Assembly (NCBI RefSeq): GCF_008580665.1
Contig: NZ_BKDJ01000002.1
Location: forward strand, 62,001-126,000
DNA: 64,000 nucleotides
Source of the DNA: Zafaria cholistanensis
GTDB lineage: Bacteria > Actinomycetota > Actinomycetes > Actinomycetales > Micrococcaceae
Direction: 5' to 3'
Shown here: piece after piece, positions 35,533 through 45,292 of the stretch
Position numbering within the stretch: position 1 is the stretch's first letter
Layout of the letters: each line of letters opens with the position of its first letter
Translations under genes and position numbers: made by a program
Notes under the pieces: model-generated
The model's database searches: none
The model's input: the letters and a program-made list of their open reading frames with translations, nothing else
What the model was told of the DNA's origin: nothing

Positions 35533-36591
35533 TCAGGCGGAGGAGGAGGCGGCCACCCACCGCTCCAGCGCGGCGGCCGCCCGGCCCGAGTCAATGGCCT
35601 CCTCCGCGCGGACCTTCGCCGCGGCGAGCCGCTCGTGCAGCGGGCCGTCCGCCGTTGCCGCGTAGGCCACCAGCGCGGCGGCGGCATTGAGCACGACGGC
35701 GTCGCGTACCGGGCCCCGCTCCCCGCCCAGGACGCGCCGGACCACAGCGGCATTTTCCGGAGCCAGCCCCCCACGCAGGTCCTCCAGCGTGGCCCGCGCA
35801 ATGCCGAGGTCGCGCGCGTCGAGCGTACTCTCGGTGATCCTGCCCTCACGGACCTCCCACACGCGGTTGGACGAGGTCGTGGTCAACTCGTCAAGGCCGT
35901 CGTCGCCGCGGAACACCAGGGCGCGGCTGCCGCGGACCGCCAGCGCGCCGGCCATCAGCGGGGCCATTCGCGCATCCGCGCAGCCGATCGCCGAGGCACT
36001 GGGGTTGGCCGGGTTGATCAACGGTCCCAGGAAGTTGAACACAGTCGCCACGCCCAACTCACGGCGGGGCACGGCGGCGAAGCGCATGGACGGGTGGAAG
36101 ACCTGCGCGAAGCAAAAGGTGATGCCCGCGGCGTCCAGCACGGATTCAAGACCCTCCGGCGGCACCTCAAGGCGGACACCCAGGGCTTCAAGCACGTCCG
36201 CCGACCCGGACGAGGAAGACGAGGCCCGGTTGCCGTGCTTGACGATCCGGGCACCGGCACCGGCGCACACCAGGGAGGCCATGGTGGAGATGTTGACGGT
36301 GTTCTGGCGGTCGCCTCCGGTTCCGACGATGTCCAGCTTCTCGCCCGGAATGTGCAGCGGCCGCGCATTGGCGACCATCGCATCGACGAATCCGGTGAGC
36401 TCCTCCACGGTTTCGCCCTTGGCGCGCAGTGCCACCAGGAAACCGGCGATCTGCACATCGCTGGCGTTTCCGGCCATGATCTCCCCCATGGACCATGCGG
36501 CGTCCCCGCGGGAAATGTCTTGGCCACCAATCAAAGTGGTCAACACCGAGGGCCAGTTAGGGAACTTCTTCGGGGCTGGAATCGTTGGCAC
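35533..36591 (-). CDS. trpD: Anthranilate phosphoribosyltransferase
   Basis: Second step of tryptophan synthesis: joins anthranilate and PRPP. The 352-residue product has the PRPP/Mg motif [14 protein letters not shown], the anthranilate motif [21 protein letters not shown] and the second metal motif around DDGLDE. The GTG start has no ribosome binding site, but TAACCT ends 6 bases before it, so a leaderless transcript is likely. It is separate from other trp genes. Confidence 0.95.
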   Translation of the reverse strand: MPTIPAPKKFPNWPSVLTTLIGGQDISRGDAAWSMGEIMAGNASDVQIAGFLVALRAKGETVEELTGFVDAMVANARPLHIPGEKLDIVGTGGDRQNTVNISTMASLVCAGAGARIVKHGNRASSSSSGSADVLEALGVRLEVPPEGLESVLDAAGITFCFAQVFHPSMRFAAVPRRELGVATVFNFLGPLINPANPSASAIGCADARMAPLMAGALAVRGSRALVFRGDDGLDELTTTSSNRVWEVREGRITESTLDARDLGIARATLEDLRGGLAPENAAVVRRVLGGERGPVRDAVVLNAAAALVAYAATADGPLHERLAAAKVRAEEAIDSGRAAAALERWVAASSSA

Positions 36592-36603
36592 CAGACAAGG
36601 TTA

Positions 36604-36618
36604 TCTACGTTTTGTAGA
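36604..36618. promoter_or_regulatory. Small dyad over the trpD promoter
   Basis: TCTAC-N5-GTAGA, just upstream of the proposed trpD -10 element. It may be an operator; there is no direct evidence. Confidence 0.3.
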
Positions 36619-36696
36619 AAGTGCGGAATTGTTAATCCCTTGTGATTCCGGGGATCCAGGGGCTGAGCAGCTCCCAGAGCCGCCACTCCGGGCCTG

Positions 36697-36732
36697 TTGC
36701 ATTGGTGTGCCCGGCACTTTTATAGACATAAT
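36697..36732 (+). promoter_or_regulatory. Promoter of the ctaE-qcrCAB operon
   Basis: TTGCAT (36697-36702), 18 bases, TATAGA (36721-36726), or the overlapping CATAAT (36727-36732), which ends 6 bases before the ctaE GTG. Either choice gives a leader of 0-6 bases. A three-codon frame ATG-GCT-CTG-TGA (36731-36742) overlaps the start codon. Confidence 0.5.
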
Positions 36733-36738
36733 GGCTCT

Positions 36739-37377
36739 GTGACAACTGCGACTCATGCCATAAATGCCCCGGCGCACGCTGCGCCGAACCGTCCCAACAT
36801 GGTGTCGGTGGGAACTGTCGTCTGGCTTTCCAGCGAGCTGATGTTCTTTGCCGCGCTCTTCGCCATGTACTTCACGCTGCGTGCCGCGGCCCCCGAGATG
36901 TGGGCTACGGAGAGCGCTAAGCTGAACGTGCCGTTCGCCCTGATCAACACGATCATCCTGGTGTCCAGCTCCTTCTCCTGCCAGATGGGCGTCTTCCGCG
37001 CCGAAGACCTGAAGCCCCGCCGCACCGGCGGCCTCTTCAACTTCAAGGAATGGGGCATGGTCGAATGGTTCATCCTGACCTTCATCCTCGGTGCCATCTT
37101 CGTCTCCGTCCAGGCGTACGAGTACACCGAGCTGGTCCACCACGGCGTCGCGCTTAACTCCAACGCCTACGGATCCGCCTTCTACATGACCACCGGGTTC
37201 CACGGCCTCCACGTGGCGGGCGGCCTGATCGCCTTCCTGCTAGTCATTGGACGCGCCTACATCGCGCGCAACTTCGGCCACTTCGAGGCGACCTCGGCCA
37301 TCGTGACGTCGTACTACTGGCACTTCGTCGACGTCGTCTGGATCGCCCTGTTCGCGATCATCTACTTCCTGAAGTAG
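36739..37377 (+). CDS. ctaE: Cytochrome c oxidase subunit III
   Basis: Membrane subunit of the aa3-type terminal oxidase. The 212-residue product has five transmembrane helices; [45 protein letters not shown] and [15 protein letters not shown] are the subunit III signatures. GTG 36739 is chosen because the family N-terminus starts there and promoter elements sit right in front. It is the first gene of the operon with qcrC, qcrA and qcrB, as in other actinobacteria, where oxidase and bc1 complex form a supercomplex. Confidence 0.95.
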   Translation: MTTATHAINAPAHAAPNRPNMVSVGTVVWLSSELMFFAALFAMYFTLRAAAPEMWATESAKLNVPFALINTIILVSSSFSCQMGVFRAEDLKPRRTGGLFNFKEWGMVEWFILTFILGAIFVSVQAYEYTELVHHGVALNSNAYGSAFYMTTGFHGLHVAGGLIAFLLVIGRAYIARNFGHFEATSAIVTSYYWHFVDVVWIALFAIIYFLK

Positions 37378-37439
37378 CACCGGCCAAACCCGGCCCCCGG
37401 CATTACAAGACCCAAGAAACTCTAGTGAGGAACCAGCAA

Positions 37440-38228
37440 GTGAAGGCTCTTTCGCAAAGGCGCCGCCATCCGCTCGCCGCCGCAGCCCTGCTCCTGATCG
37501 GACTGGTCGCCACCGGCGGCCTGTACACGGCTGCCGGCAGTGTCAACGAGGCCAAGGCCTCGACTGTCTACACCGCGAGCGATGTCGAAGAAGGCAACAA
37601 GCTCTTCGTCGCCAACTGCGCCACCTGCCATGGCCTCAATGCCGAGGGCACGCCGAACGGCCCCTCCCTGGTTGGCGTCGGAGCTGCCTCCGTCGACTTC
37701 CAGGTGGGTACCGGCCGCATGCCGATGCAGATGCAGGGCCCCCAGGCCCAGGCCAAGCCGGTGCAGTTCTCCGACGAGCAGATTGTCCAGCTCTCCGCAT
37801 TCGTTGCCTCCCTCGGTGCCGGTCCCGCAGTGCCGCACGAGGAATGGCTCGACACCTCCCTGGGCAACTCGGCCAACGGTGGGGCGGTCTTCCGCACCAA
37901 CTGCGCCATGTGCCACAACGCAGCCGCCGCAGGCGGTGCCCTGACCCGCGGAAAGTTCGCCCCGTCCCTGGACGGCGTGTCCGAGGCCCACATCTACGAG
38001 GCCATGGTCACCGGCCCGCAGAACATGCCGGTGTTCAACGACTCCAACATCTCCCCCGAGGAGAAGCGCGACGTCATCACCTTCCTGAAGGAAATCGAGT
38101 CGCAGGGTTCCCCGGGCGGTGCCGCCCTTGGTTCGCTGGGGCCGGTCTCCGAGGGCCTGTTCATCTGGACGGCGGGACTGGGAATCATCATCGCCTTCAC
38201 TATCTGGCTGACCTCCCGCTCCTCCTAA
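37440..38228 (+). CDS. qcrC: Cytochrome bc1 complex diheme cytochrome c subunit QcrC
   Basis: 262 residues. N-terminal membrane helix (residues 10-32), two cytochrome c domains with heme sites C60-x-x-C-H64 (CATCH) and C155-x-x-C-H159 (CAMCH), and a C-terminal membrane anchor. In actinobacteria this diheme subunit passes electrons straight to the oxidase in place of soluble cytochrome c. The GTG at 37440 is preferred over the one at 37425 because TGAGGAAC lies before it and the family N-terminus (KALSQRRRHPLAA) begins there. Confidence 0.95.
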   Translation: MKALSQRRRHPLAAAALLLIGLVATGGLYTAAGSVNEAKASTVYTASDVEEGNKLFVANCATCHGLNAEGTPNGPSLVGVGAASVDFQVGTGRMPMQMQGPQAQAKPVQFSDEQIVQLSAFVASLGAGPAVPHEEWLDTSLGNSANGGAVFRTNCAMCHNAAAAGGALTRGKFAPSLDGVSEAHIYEAMVTGPQNMPVFNDSNISPEEKRDVITFLKEIESQGSPGGAALGSLGPVSEGLFIWTAGLGIIIAFTIWLTSRSS

Positions 38229-38299
38229 AGGCCTGCCGGCGGCCCGCAACGGCCGGTTCACTACGTACCTAGATATTTGAGAGAAGGATGAGAGACAAC

Positions 38300-39343
38300 A
38301 TGGGCGACCATAGTCACGGCGGTCCGAACGACACGGGCACCGTTGCTAAGGCTGGCCCGGGGCCGCTGGACACGTTCCAGGACCCCGGCCTCCCGCCGCA
38401 CCGGAAACGCCTCGCGGACACCGATCCGCGGGCAGAGAAGCGGGCAGAGCGTCAGGTGGCGTGGCTGTTCGTCATCTCGATCATCGGAACGCTGTCGTTC
38501 TTCATTGCCTACTTCGTCATAGGCAGGACCGACTCGATCAGCGCCCTTCGAACCCAGAACATGCTGCTGGGCCTGGGCACCGCCTTCGCGATGCTCGGCA
38601 TCGGGGTGGGCATCGTCCACTGGGCCAAGACCCTGATGCCGGACCACGAGGTGTCCGAATCGCGCCACGAGATCCGCACCGAGGCCGACCGCCAGGACGC
38701 GGCGAAGATCATCGGTGACGTGATCGAGGAAACGGGCATCAAGCGCCGTCCCCTGATCCGCAACACCATCATCGGCGCCATTGCCCTGGCTCCGATCCCG
38801 GCGATCTTCATGTTCCGCGACCTGGACCGCACCGGCGCCACCGCCGGCCAGATTGTGGACCGCCTGCGCTACACCATGTGGGACAAGGGCGTGAAGCTGG
38901 TCCGCGACCCGTCCGGCACCCCGATCAAGGCGTCCGACGTTCAGATCGGCTCCACGTTCCACGTGATCCCGGAGGGCCTCAGCGAAACCGAGCACCCGCT
39001 GAACGAGAAGGCCAAGGCCGTCGTTCTGCTGATGCGCCTGGACCCGGGCAAGATGAACATCTCCCCCGGGCGCGAGGACTGGCACTACAACGGCATCGTT
39101 GCCTACTCCAAGATCTGCACGCACGTGGGTTGCCCGGTCGCGCTGTACGAGCAGCAGACGCACCACCTGCTGTGCCCGTGCCACCAGTCGACGTTCGACC
39201 TCACGCAGGAATGCAAGGTCATCTTCGGCCCGGCCGGCCACGCGCTTCCGCAGCTGCCGATCACCGTGGACTCCGAGGGCTTCCTGGTGGCGCAAAGCGA
39301 CTTCACCGAACCCGTCGGTCCGAGCTACTGGGAGCGTGGCTAA
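38300..39343 (+). CDS. qcrA: Cytochrome bc1 complex Rieske iron-sulfur subunit QcrA
   Basis: 347 residues; three N-terminal transmembrane helices as typical for actinobacterial QcrA (bacterial and mitochondrial Rieske proteins usually have one). The Rieske domain has CTHVGC at 273-278 and CPCH at 292-295: C273, H275, C292 and H295 bind the 2Fe-2S cluster, and C278/C294 form the disulfide. ATG 38300 is preferred over 38288 since AAGGATGAGAG is then placed correctly. qcrB starts 3 bases after its stop. Confidence 0.95.
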   Translation: MGDHSHGGPNDTGTVAKAGPGPLDTFQDPGLPPHRKRLADTDPRAEKRAERQVAWLFVISIIGTLSFFIAYFVIGRTDSISALRTQNMLLGLGTAFAMLGIGVGIVHWAKTLMPDHEVSESRHEIRTEADRQDAAKIIGDVIEETGIKRRPLIRNTIIGAIALAPIPAIFMFRDLDRTGATAGQIVDRLRYTMWDKGVKLVRDPSGTPIKASDVQIGSTFHVIPEGLSETEHPLNEKAKAVVLLMRLDPGKMNISPGREDWHYNGIVAYSKICTHVGCPVALYEQQTHHLLCPCHQSTFDLTQECKVIFGPAGHALPQLPITVDSEGFLVAQSDFTEPVGPSYWERG

Positions 39344-39346
39344 TCC

Positions 39347-41017
39347 ATGAGCACTGCAACTGAGTTCCAGGCCAAGACCCGGACCGGACGCATCGCGGAC
39401 TTCGTCGACCAGCGCGTCGGCGGCTCCACGATGGTCAAGGAGTTCGGGCGAAAGATCTTCCCGGACCACTGGTCCTTCATGTTCGGCGAAGTGGCCCTGT
39501 ACACGTTCGTGATCCTGCTGATCTCCGGCACGTTCCTGACGTTCTTCTTCGACCCCTCGATGGCGGAGACCCACTACGCCGGCTCCTACAACCCGCTGCG
39601 CGGGGTGGAAATGTCGGTGGCCTACGCCTCCAGCCTGGACATCTCCTTCGATGTCCGCGGCGGCCTGTTCATGCGCCAGGTCCACCACTGGTCCGCGCTG
39701 CTGTTCGTGGCCTCCGTGTCCGTGCACATGCTGCGCGTGTTCTTCACCGGCGCGTTCCGCAAGCCGCGCGAGCTGAACTGGGTGGTCGGCGGCGTGCTGC
39801 TGATCCTGTCCCTGGCTGCCGGCTTCACCGGCTACTCGCTCCCCGACGACCTGCTCTCCGGCAACGGCCTGCGGATCATCGACGGCGTCGTCAAGGCCCT
39901 CCCGCTCGTGGGCACCTACATCTCCGCCTTCCTCTTCGGCGGCGAGTTCCCGGGCACCGCCATCATCGGCCGCCTGTACATGCTGCACATCATGCTGGTT
40001 CCGGCGCTTATCCTCCTGATGGTCGCCATGCACCTGTTCATGGTGGTCGTGCACAAGCACACCCAGTACCCCGGCCCGGGCCGCACCGAGGACAACGTCG
40101 TCGGCTTCCCGGTCGGACCGGTGTACGCCGCCAAGGCCGGTGGCTTCTTCTTCATCGTCTTCGGCGTCGTTGCCCTGATCTCCGGCTTCTTCACGATCAA
40201 CCCGATCTGGAACTACGGCCCGTACGACCCCTCCCCCGTGTCCGCCGGCACCCAGCCGGACTGGTACATCGGCTGGGTCGACGGCGCGCTGCGCCTGATG
40301 CCGGGCATGCTGGGCAACTTCAGCTTCGAGTGGATCATCCCGTTCCCCTGGGGCGCCAACACCCTGGTGCTGAACGTGCTGCTCCCGGCGCTGGTTCCGG
40401 CCATCGTCCTCCTGGGCCTGATGTTCGCCTGGCCGTGGATCGAGCGCTGGGTCACCCGCGACGACCGCGAGCACCACATCCTCGACCGCCCGCGCAACGC
40501 TCCGTTCCGCACGGCCGTTGGTGTCGCCGGCGTGGTCTTCTACAGCGTGATGTGGGCCGCAGCCAGCTCCGACCTGGTGGCGACGCACTTCCTGGTGTCC
40601 CTGAACGACGTCACCTACTGGCTGCGCGCACTGTTCTTCCTGGGCCCGGTCATCGGCTTCATCGTCACCCGCCGCATCTGCCTGGCCCTGCAGCGCAAGG
40701 ACCGCGACATCGTGCTCCACGGCCGTGAGGCCGGCATCATCGAGATGTCGCCCGAAGGCGGCTTCTCCGAGCGCCACGAGCCGCTCGACGAGTACAAGCG
40801 CTACCGCCTGGTGGCCTTCGACTCGCCGGACGTCGTCCCGGCCCAGCCGGACGCCGTCGGCCACATCTCCCGCGCGGAGAAGCGCCGTGGCGCCCTTTCG
40901 AGGCTCTTCTTCGAGGACCGGGTCGCCCCGGTTACCCCGGAGGAACTCGCCGAGGCGCACGCCCACCACGGCCACGCGGCCGTCGAGGGCGGCGAGAAGG
41001 CCCAGATCGGCCACTAG
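39347..41017 (+). CDS. qcrB: Cytochrome bc1 complex cytochrome b subunit QcrB
   Basis: 556 residues with eight or more transmembrane helices. Heme-binding His residues lie in the VHHWSALLFVASVSVHMLRV and RLYMLHIMLVP/VAMHLFMVV segments, and PDWYIGW takes the place of the PEWY motif at the quinol-oxidation site. The C-terminal ~120 residues form a cytoplasmic extension rich in charged residues and His, a feature of actinobacterial QcrB. It is the last gene of its operon, followed by a perfect hairpin. Confidence 0.95.
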   Translation: MSTATEFQAKTRTGRIADFVDQRVGGSTMVKEFGRKIFPDHWSFMFGEVALYTFVILLISGTFLTFFFDPSMAETHYAGSYNPLRGVEMSVAYASSLDISFDVRGGLFMRQVHHWSALLFVASVSVHMLRVFFTGAFRKPRELNWVVGGVLLILSLAAGFTGYSLPDDLLSGNGLRIIDGVVKALPLVGTYISAFLFGGEFPGTAIIGRLYMLHIMLVPALILLMVAMHLFMVVVHKHTQYPGPGRTEDNVVGFPVGPVYAAKAGGFFFIVFGVVALISGFFTINPIWNYGPYDPSPVSAGTQPDWYIGWVDGALRLMPGMLGNFSFEWIIPFPWGANTLVLNVLLPALVPAIVLLGLMFAWPWIERWVTRDDREHHILDRPRNAPFRTAVGVAGVVFYSVMWAAASSDLVATHFLVSLNDVTYWLRALFFLGPVIGFIVTRRICLALQRKDRDIVLHGREAGIIEMSPEGGFSERHEPLDEYKRYRLVAFDSPDVVPAQPDAVGHISRAEKRRGALSRLFFEDRVAPVTPEELAEAHAHHGHAAVEGGEKAQIGH

Positions 41018-41035
41018 GTTCCGGCCTGGCCCGGC

Positions 41036-41087
41036 GGGCACATGAAAGGGGCCCCATCCATTTGGATGGGGCCCCTTTCATGTGCCC
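41036..41087. terminator. Perfect bidirectional terminator
   Basis: 25-bp perfect inverted repeat with only TT between the arms (41036-41060 with 41063-41087), carrying GAAAGGGGCCCC / GGGGCCCCTTTC so that it can act both for qcrB and for the convergent GntR gene. Confidence 0.9.
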
Positions 41088-41127
41088 GGGAATCTCCCCA
41101 CTCCCCCGCCGCGGCGGCCCCCTGGGA

Positions 41128-41916
41128 TTAGAAGTCGTCCTCGTCGTAGGCGCGCGGGGGGCGGGCGCCCGGGCGCTGCAGCGGCACCCACAGCTTGTAG
41201 CGGTCGGCACGGTACAGCGAGATGGAGTAGTCCACCAGGTTTTGGCGGACGTAGGCGTGCCGCTGGATGCGCAGCAGGGGGCTTCCGGCGTCGACGCCCA
41301 GGTGCTGGGCGTCCGCCGGCGACGCCGCGGACGCCTCGATCTGGTCCTCGCCCCATTCCATGACCAGCCCGTAGCGTTCGTTCAGGCAGCTGTAGAGGGA
41401 CGTGGGTGCGGGCTCGTCCAGGAACCCCGGCACCCGCGCCGAGGGCAGGTAGTTCTCGTCCAGGCTCATCGGCTGCCCGTCGGCGAGCAGCAGGCGGCGG
41501 AACCGGATCACGGGGGTCCCCTCATCCAGTTCCATTTCGCGGGCAACCGCTACGGTTGCCGGTACCTCCTCGAAGCGCAGGACGCGGGCGGCGGGAACCA
41601 TGCCGCGGCGCTGCATCTCCTCCGTGTAGGAGGTCAGCTTTACCTGCAGGTCCATCTTGGGGCGGGCAATGAACGTGCCGACTCCCACGACGCGCTCCAG
41701 TACCCCCTCTTCGACCAGGGTGTCGATCGCGTGCCGCAGCGTCATCCGGGCCACCCCGAAGTGCGTGGTAAGGTCGCGTTCGGAGGGAATGGGCTGGCCG
41801 GGGCGTCCGTGGGAGTCAATCTCCTGCTTGAGGGCGGATTTGACCTGCAGGTACTTGGAACCGTTGGAAGACGGGTCAAGGGCGGCCCGGACGACGAGCG
41901 GACGGCTGTGGGGCAT
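41128..41916 (-). CDS. GntR-family regulator, HutC/UTRA type
   Basis: 262 residues. Winged HTH (residues 15-85, with PSERDLTTHFGVARMTLRHAIDTLVEEG) and a UTRA effector domain (LTSYTEEMQRRGM to the C-terminus). The HutC/DasR subgroup senses sugar phosphates, amino-sugar phosphates or urocanate. AGGAG precedes the ATG. An imperfect dyad (GCTA-N11-TAGC) lies near 41944-41962, close to a possible promoter. It sits between the bc1 and oxidase operons, but no sugar-uptake genes are nearby, so its target is unclear. Confidence 0.88.
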   Translation of the reverse strand: MPHSRPLVVRAALDPSSNGSKYLQVKSALKQEIDSHGRPGQPIPSERDLTTHFGVARMTLRHAIDTLVEEGVLERVVGVGTFIARPKMDLQVKLTSYTEEMQRRGMVPAARVLRFEEVPATVAVAREMELDEGTPVIRFRRLLLADGQPMSLDENYLPSARVPGFLDEPAPTSLYSCLNERYGLVMEWGEDQIEASAASPADAQHLGVDAGSPLLRIQRHAYVRQNLVDYSISLYRADRYKLWVPLQRPGARPPRAYDEDDF

Positions 41917-41998
41917 GCAGGGACTCCTGAGCTGGCGGAAGGGTGCTACCCCCATGGTATAGCCCCCGGTGCCGGGGCCCTCTCCGGCCGGAGACCAG

Positions 41999-42047
41999 AA
42001 ACGCCGGTGGCGGCATCCCCTTCGTGGGGATGCCGCCACCGGCGTTT
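41999..42047 (-). terminator. Terminator of the ctaCDF operon
   Basis: Perfect 22-bp stem (41999-42020 with 42026-42047) and a 5-base loop, 18 bases beyond the ctaF stop, with AAA/TTT at the stem base. Confidence 0.85.
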
Positions 42048-42065
42048 GCTGCTGCGGTTACCGCC

Positions 42066-42467
42066 CTAGTGGGCGTGGTCGCCGCGGCTGTACTCGTACA
42101 CCCAGCCGATGATGCCGATCACGGCCAGGCCCACACCCAGGTACAGGATCCAGTACCCGATGGCCAGGCCCAGGAAGCCGACGGCTGCGGCGGAGGCCAG
42201 CATCAGCGGCCACCAGCTCCACGGGGCAAACTTGCCGATCACGCCGGCGTTCTCGTGGATCTCGCCGTCGAGACGGTCCTCGGGACGGGGACCGACGCGC
42301 TTGGCCGTGTAGTACAGGTAGAACCCGATCATGCCGGCCATGCCTGCCACCATGAACAGCGCCGGGAAGCCGACCCACTCGTTCCACTCGGTCATGACGC
42401 CGTAAACGATGCCTACCGGGATGAAGAAAAAGATTCCCCCGAGGAAGAGCCAGGACTCAATCTTCAT
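42066..42467 (-). CDS. ctaF: Cytochrome c oxidase subunit IV (actinobacterial)
   Basis: 133 residues with four transmembrane helices; MKIESWLFLGGIFFFIPVGIVYG and YEYSRGDHAH are characteristic of the actinobacterial CtaF subunit. Two bases separate it from ctaD, in one operon ctaC-ctaD-ctaF. Confidence 0.93.
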   Translation of the reverse strand: MKIESWLFLGGIFFFIPVGIVYGVMTEWNEWVGFPALFMVAGMAGMIGFYLYYTAKRVGPRPEDRLDGEIHENAGVIGKFAPWSWWPLMLASAAAVGFLGLAIGYWILYLGVGLAVIGIIGWVYEYSRGDHAH

Positions 42468-42469
42468 GT

Positions 42470-44188
42470 TTACAGGTCCTTCTGGTCGGCGGGGCCAAAG
42501 ATCTTGGCAACGGCGGTGTCCGGCGTGTGGCGCGCGCTCAGCTCCGGGTGGTGGAGGTCAAGGGCCGGGCGCTCCGAACGGATGCGGGGGATGGAGTGGA
42601 AGTTGTGGCGCGGGGGCGGGCAGGAGGTTGCCCACTCCAGGGAGCCGCCAAAGCCCCACGGGTCGTCCACGGCGACCTTCTTGCCGTGGCGGGCGGTGAC
42701 CCACACGTTCCAGAAGAACGGGATCATCGACATGCCCAGCAGGAAGGCGAACACGGTGGAGAACTGGTTCATCCCGGTGAATCCGTCTTCCGGCATGTAG
42801 TCGGCGTAGCGGCGCGGCATGCCCATGACACCCAGCCAGTGCTGGATCAGGAAGGTGCCGTGGAAGCCGATGAACAGCATCCAGAAGTGGATCTGGCCCA
42901 GGCGCTCGTTGAGCATCTTGCCCGTCCACTTCGGCCACCAGTAGTAGAAGCCCGCGAACATCGCGAACACCACGGTGCCGAAGACGACGTAGTGGAAGTG
43001 GGCGACGACGAAGTAGGTGTCGGAGACGTGGAAGTCCAGCGGCGGGGCCGACAGGATGATGCCGGTGAGGCCACCGAAGAGGAAGGTGGCCATGAAGCCC
43101 AGGCTCCACAGCATCGGCGTCTCGAACGTAACCGATCCACGCCAGAGGGTGCCGATCCAGTTGAAGAACTTCACGCCGGTGGGGACCGCGATCAGCATCG
43201 TCATGAAGCCGAAGAACGGCAGCAGGACGGCGCCGGTGACATACATGTGGTGGGCCCACACGGCCACGGACAGAGCGGCGATGGCGATCGTGGCGAAGAT
43301 CAGGCCCTTGTAGCCGAAGATCGGCTTGCGGCTGAAGACCGGGAAGATCTCCGAGACGATGCCGAAGAACGGCAGGGCGATGATGTACACCTCGGGGTGG
43401 CCGAAGAACCAGAAGAGGTGCTGCCACAGGATGGGGCCGCCGGCCTCCGGGTCGAAGATGTGCGCCCCGAAGCGGCGGTCCGCGCCGAGGGCGAACAGTG
43501 CGGCGGCCAGCGGCGGGAACGCCATCAGGACCAGGATCGAGGTGATCAGCGTGTTCCAGGAGAACACCGACATGCGCCACATGGTCATGCCGGGGGCGCG
43601 CAGGCAGATGATCGTGGTGATGAAGTTCACCGCACCCAGGATGGTGCCGAAGCCGGAGAGGGCCAGGCCGAAGACCCAGAGGTCACCGCCGGCTCCGGGG
43701 CTGAAGGTGCTGTTGGACAGCGGCGCGTAGGCGAACCAGCCGAAGGAGGCGGCACCCTGCGGGGTGATGTAGCCGGAGACCGCGATGGTGGATCCGAAGA
43801 GGAAGAACCAGAACGCCAGCGCGTTCAGGCGCGGGAAGGCCACGTCGGGGGCACCGATCTGCAGGGGCATCATGACGTTGGCGAAGCCGGCGAACAGCGG
43901 CGTGGCGAACATCAGCAGCATGATGGTCCCGTGCATGGTGAACAGCTGGTTGTACTGTTCCTTGGTCTGCAGGATCTGCATGCCCGGTTCGAACAGCTCG
44001 GCACGGATGAGCAGGGCCATCACGCCGCCAAGGCAGAAGAACAGGAAGGACGCGATCAGGTACATGTACCCGATGGTCTTGTGGTCGGTGGTGGTGATCC
44101 AGTTGACGACGATGCGTCCCTTGGAGACCGGCACGACGCGTGGGGCGATCGCCTTGGCGTCTTCGGTCGCGTATTCGTAGGTGGTCAT
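42470..44188 (-). CDS. ctaD: Cytochrome c oxidase subunit I
   Basis: Catalytic subunit with heme a, heme a3 and CuB. The 572-residue product has twelve transmembrane helices. FGHPEVY carries the CuB His with the cross-linked Tyr, WAHHMYV the two other CuB His, and VAHFHYVV the axial heme ligands. The C-terminal ~50 residues are a Pro/Arg/His-rich cytoplasmic tail. ctaC lies 6 bases upstream. Confidence 0.96.
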   Translation of the reverse strand: MTTYEYATEDAKAIAPRVVPVSKGRIVVNWITTTDHKTIGYMYLIASFLFFCLGGVMALLIRAELFEPGMQILQTKEQYNQLFTMHGTIMLLMFATPLFAGFANVMMPLQIGAPDVAFPRLNALAFWFFLFGSTIAVSGYITPQGAASFGWFAYAPLSNSTFSPGAGGDLWVFGLALSGFGTILGAVNFITTIICLRAPGMTMWRMSVFSWNTLITSILVLMAFPPLAAALFALGADRRFGAHIFDPEAGGPILWQHLFWFFGHPEVYIIALPFFGIVSEIFPVFSRKPIFGYKGLIFATIAIAALSVAVWAHHMYVTGAVLLPFFGFMTMLIAVPTGVKFFNWIGTLWRGSVTFETPMLWSLGFMATFLFGGLTGIILSAPPLDFHVSDTYFVVAHFHYVVFGTVVFAMFAGFYYWWPKWTGKMLNERLGQIHFWMLFIGFHGTFLIQHWLGVMGMPRRYADYMPEDGFTGMNQFSTVFAFLLGMSMIPFFWNVWVTARHGKKVAVDDPWGFGGSLEWATSCPPPRHNFHSIPRIRSERPALDLHHPELSARHTPDTAVAKIFGPADQKDL

Positions 44189-44194
44189 TGCTGA

Positions 44195-45076
44195 CTACTC
44201 TCCTTCGCCGTGGGACGTGTTGGCGGAAGAATTGACGGTCCCGGGGATGCGGTCGTACTCCGCGCCGAGGTGGCCGTCCTCGAGCGTGGCGAGGTGCGCC
44301 TCAAACTCGGCTTCGGAAACGACCTTCACGTTGAAGAGCATTTCGGAGTGGTATTCGCCGCAAAGCTCCGCGCACTTGCCGTCGAACGTGCCCTCGACCT
44401 GCGGGGTCAGGTAGATGTGGTTGGTCCGGCCCGGGAACATGTCCAGCTTCTGCAGGAATGCGGGAATCCAGAACGAGTGGATGACGTCGCGGCTGTTCAG
44501 CTCGAAGTGGACGGAGCGGTTGACAGGCAGGTACAGCGTCGGCAGGGTCTCCTCGACGCCCTCGGTGCCGTCAAGCTGCGCCTGGACGCCGGCAAAGTGC
44601 TTCTCCTGGCCCTCCCAGGTGTAGTTGAAGTCCCAGGACCACTGCTTGCCGCGCACGTCGACAGTCAGGTCGGAGTTCTCCACCGGGTTCGCGATGCTGC
44701 GCTCGGTGTCGTCCGAGAAGCCGAAAAGGGTCAGGACCAGCATCAGCGGAACGGCCGTGTAGAAGATCTCAAGCGGCAGGTTGTAGCTGAGCTGGCGCGG
44801 GTAGCCGGTGTCGCCCTTGCGGCGGCGGTAGGCCACCATGCACCAGATGATCAGCCCCCACGTGAGCAGGCCGATCAACAGCGCGGCGATCCAGGAATTG
44901 ACCCAAAGGTCCTGGATCATACCGGTGTGGTTGGTGGTATCCCGGTTCTCGTTGGGGAGCCAGCCACGCTGGACCTGCTCCGAACAACCCGTCAACAACA
45001 GCGCGCCTGCGGCGGCGACGGCCAAGACCTTGGCCCCGCCCCCGCGCCTGCTGCTGGTTCGGTCTTGCGAACTCAC
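44195..45076 (-). CDS. ctaC: Cytochrome c oxidase subunit II
   Basis: Electron-entry subunit with the CuA centre. The 293-residue product has a lipoprotein-type signal (LLTGC, C31), two transmembrane helices (about 60-82 and 101-120) and a cupredoxin domain with the CuA ligands H200, C235, E237 (main chain), C239, H243 and M246 (CAELCGEYHSEM). The start is GTG. It is the first gene of the ctaC-ctaD-ctaF operon; its promoter should be in the 216-base gap to erpA. Confidence 0.95.
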   Translation of the reverse strand: MSSQDRTSSRRGGGAKVLAVAAAGALLLTGCSEQVQRGWLPNENRDTTNHTGMIQDLWVNSWIAALLIGLLTWGLIIWCMVAYRRRKGDTGYPRQLSYNLPLEIFYTAVPLMLVLTLFGFSDDTERSIANPVENSDLTVDVRGKQWSWDFNYTWEGQEKHFAGVQAQLDGTEGVEETLPTLYLPVNRSVHFELNSRDVIHSFWIPAFLQKLDMFPGRTNHIYLTPQVEGTFDGKCAELCGEYHSEMLFNVKVVSEAEFEAHLATLEDGHLGAEYDRIPGTVNSSANTSHGEGE

Positions 45077-45230
45077 AGACGGCCCTTCCTCTTTGATAGT
45101 GCTGAATGATGCTTCAGCCCACCGCCGACCGGCATCTTTTGCTGGGAAGCAGCCGTGGCATGGCTAAAGAAATCCATAGTTTTACTACTCATCGTAGAGC
45201 TTACCCCTTTGGGGCCCCCAAACGTGACAG

Positions 45231-45277
45231 AAACTCCGCCCCTCCCGCTGGTTTACCCACGGGTGCGGGCGGAGTTT
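45231..45277 (-). terminator. Probable terminator after erpA
   Basis: Inverted repeat AAACTCCGCCC / GGGCGGAGTTT (11 bp) with a 25-base loop that also pairs internally (CCCGC/GCGGG), 15 bases beyond the erpA stop. Confidence 0.6.
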
Positions 45278-45292
45278 CCGGCCATCGGCTCC

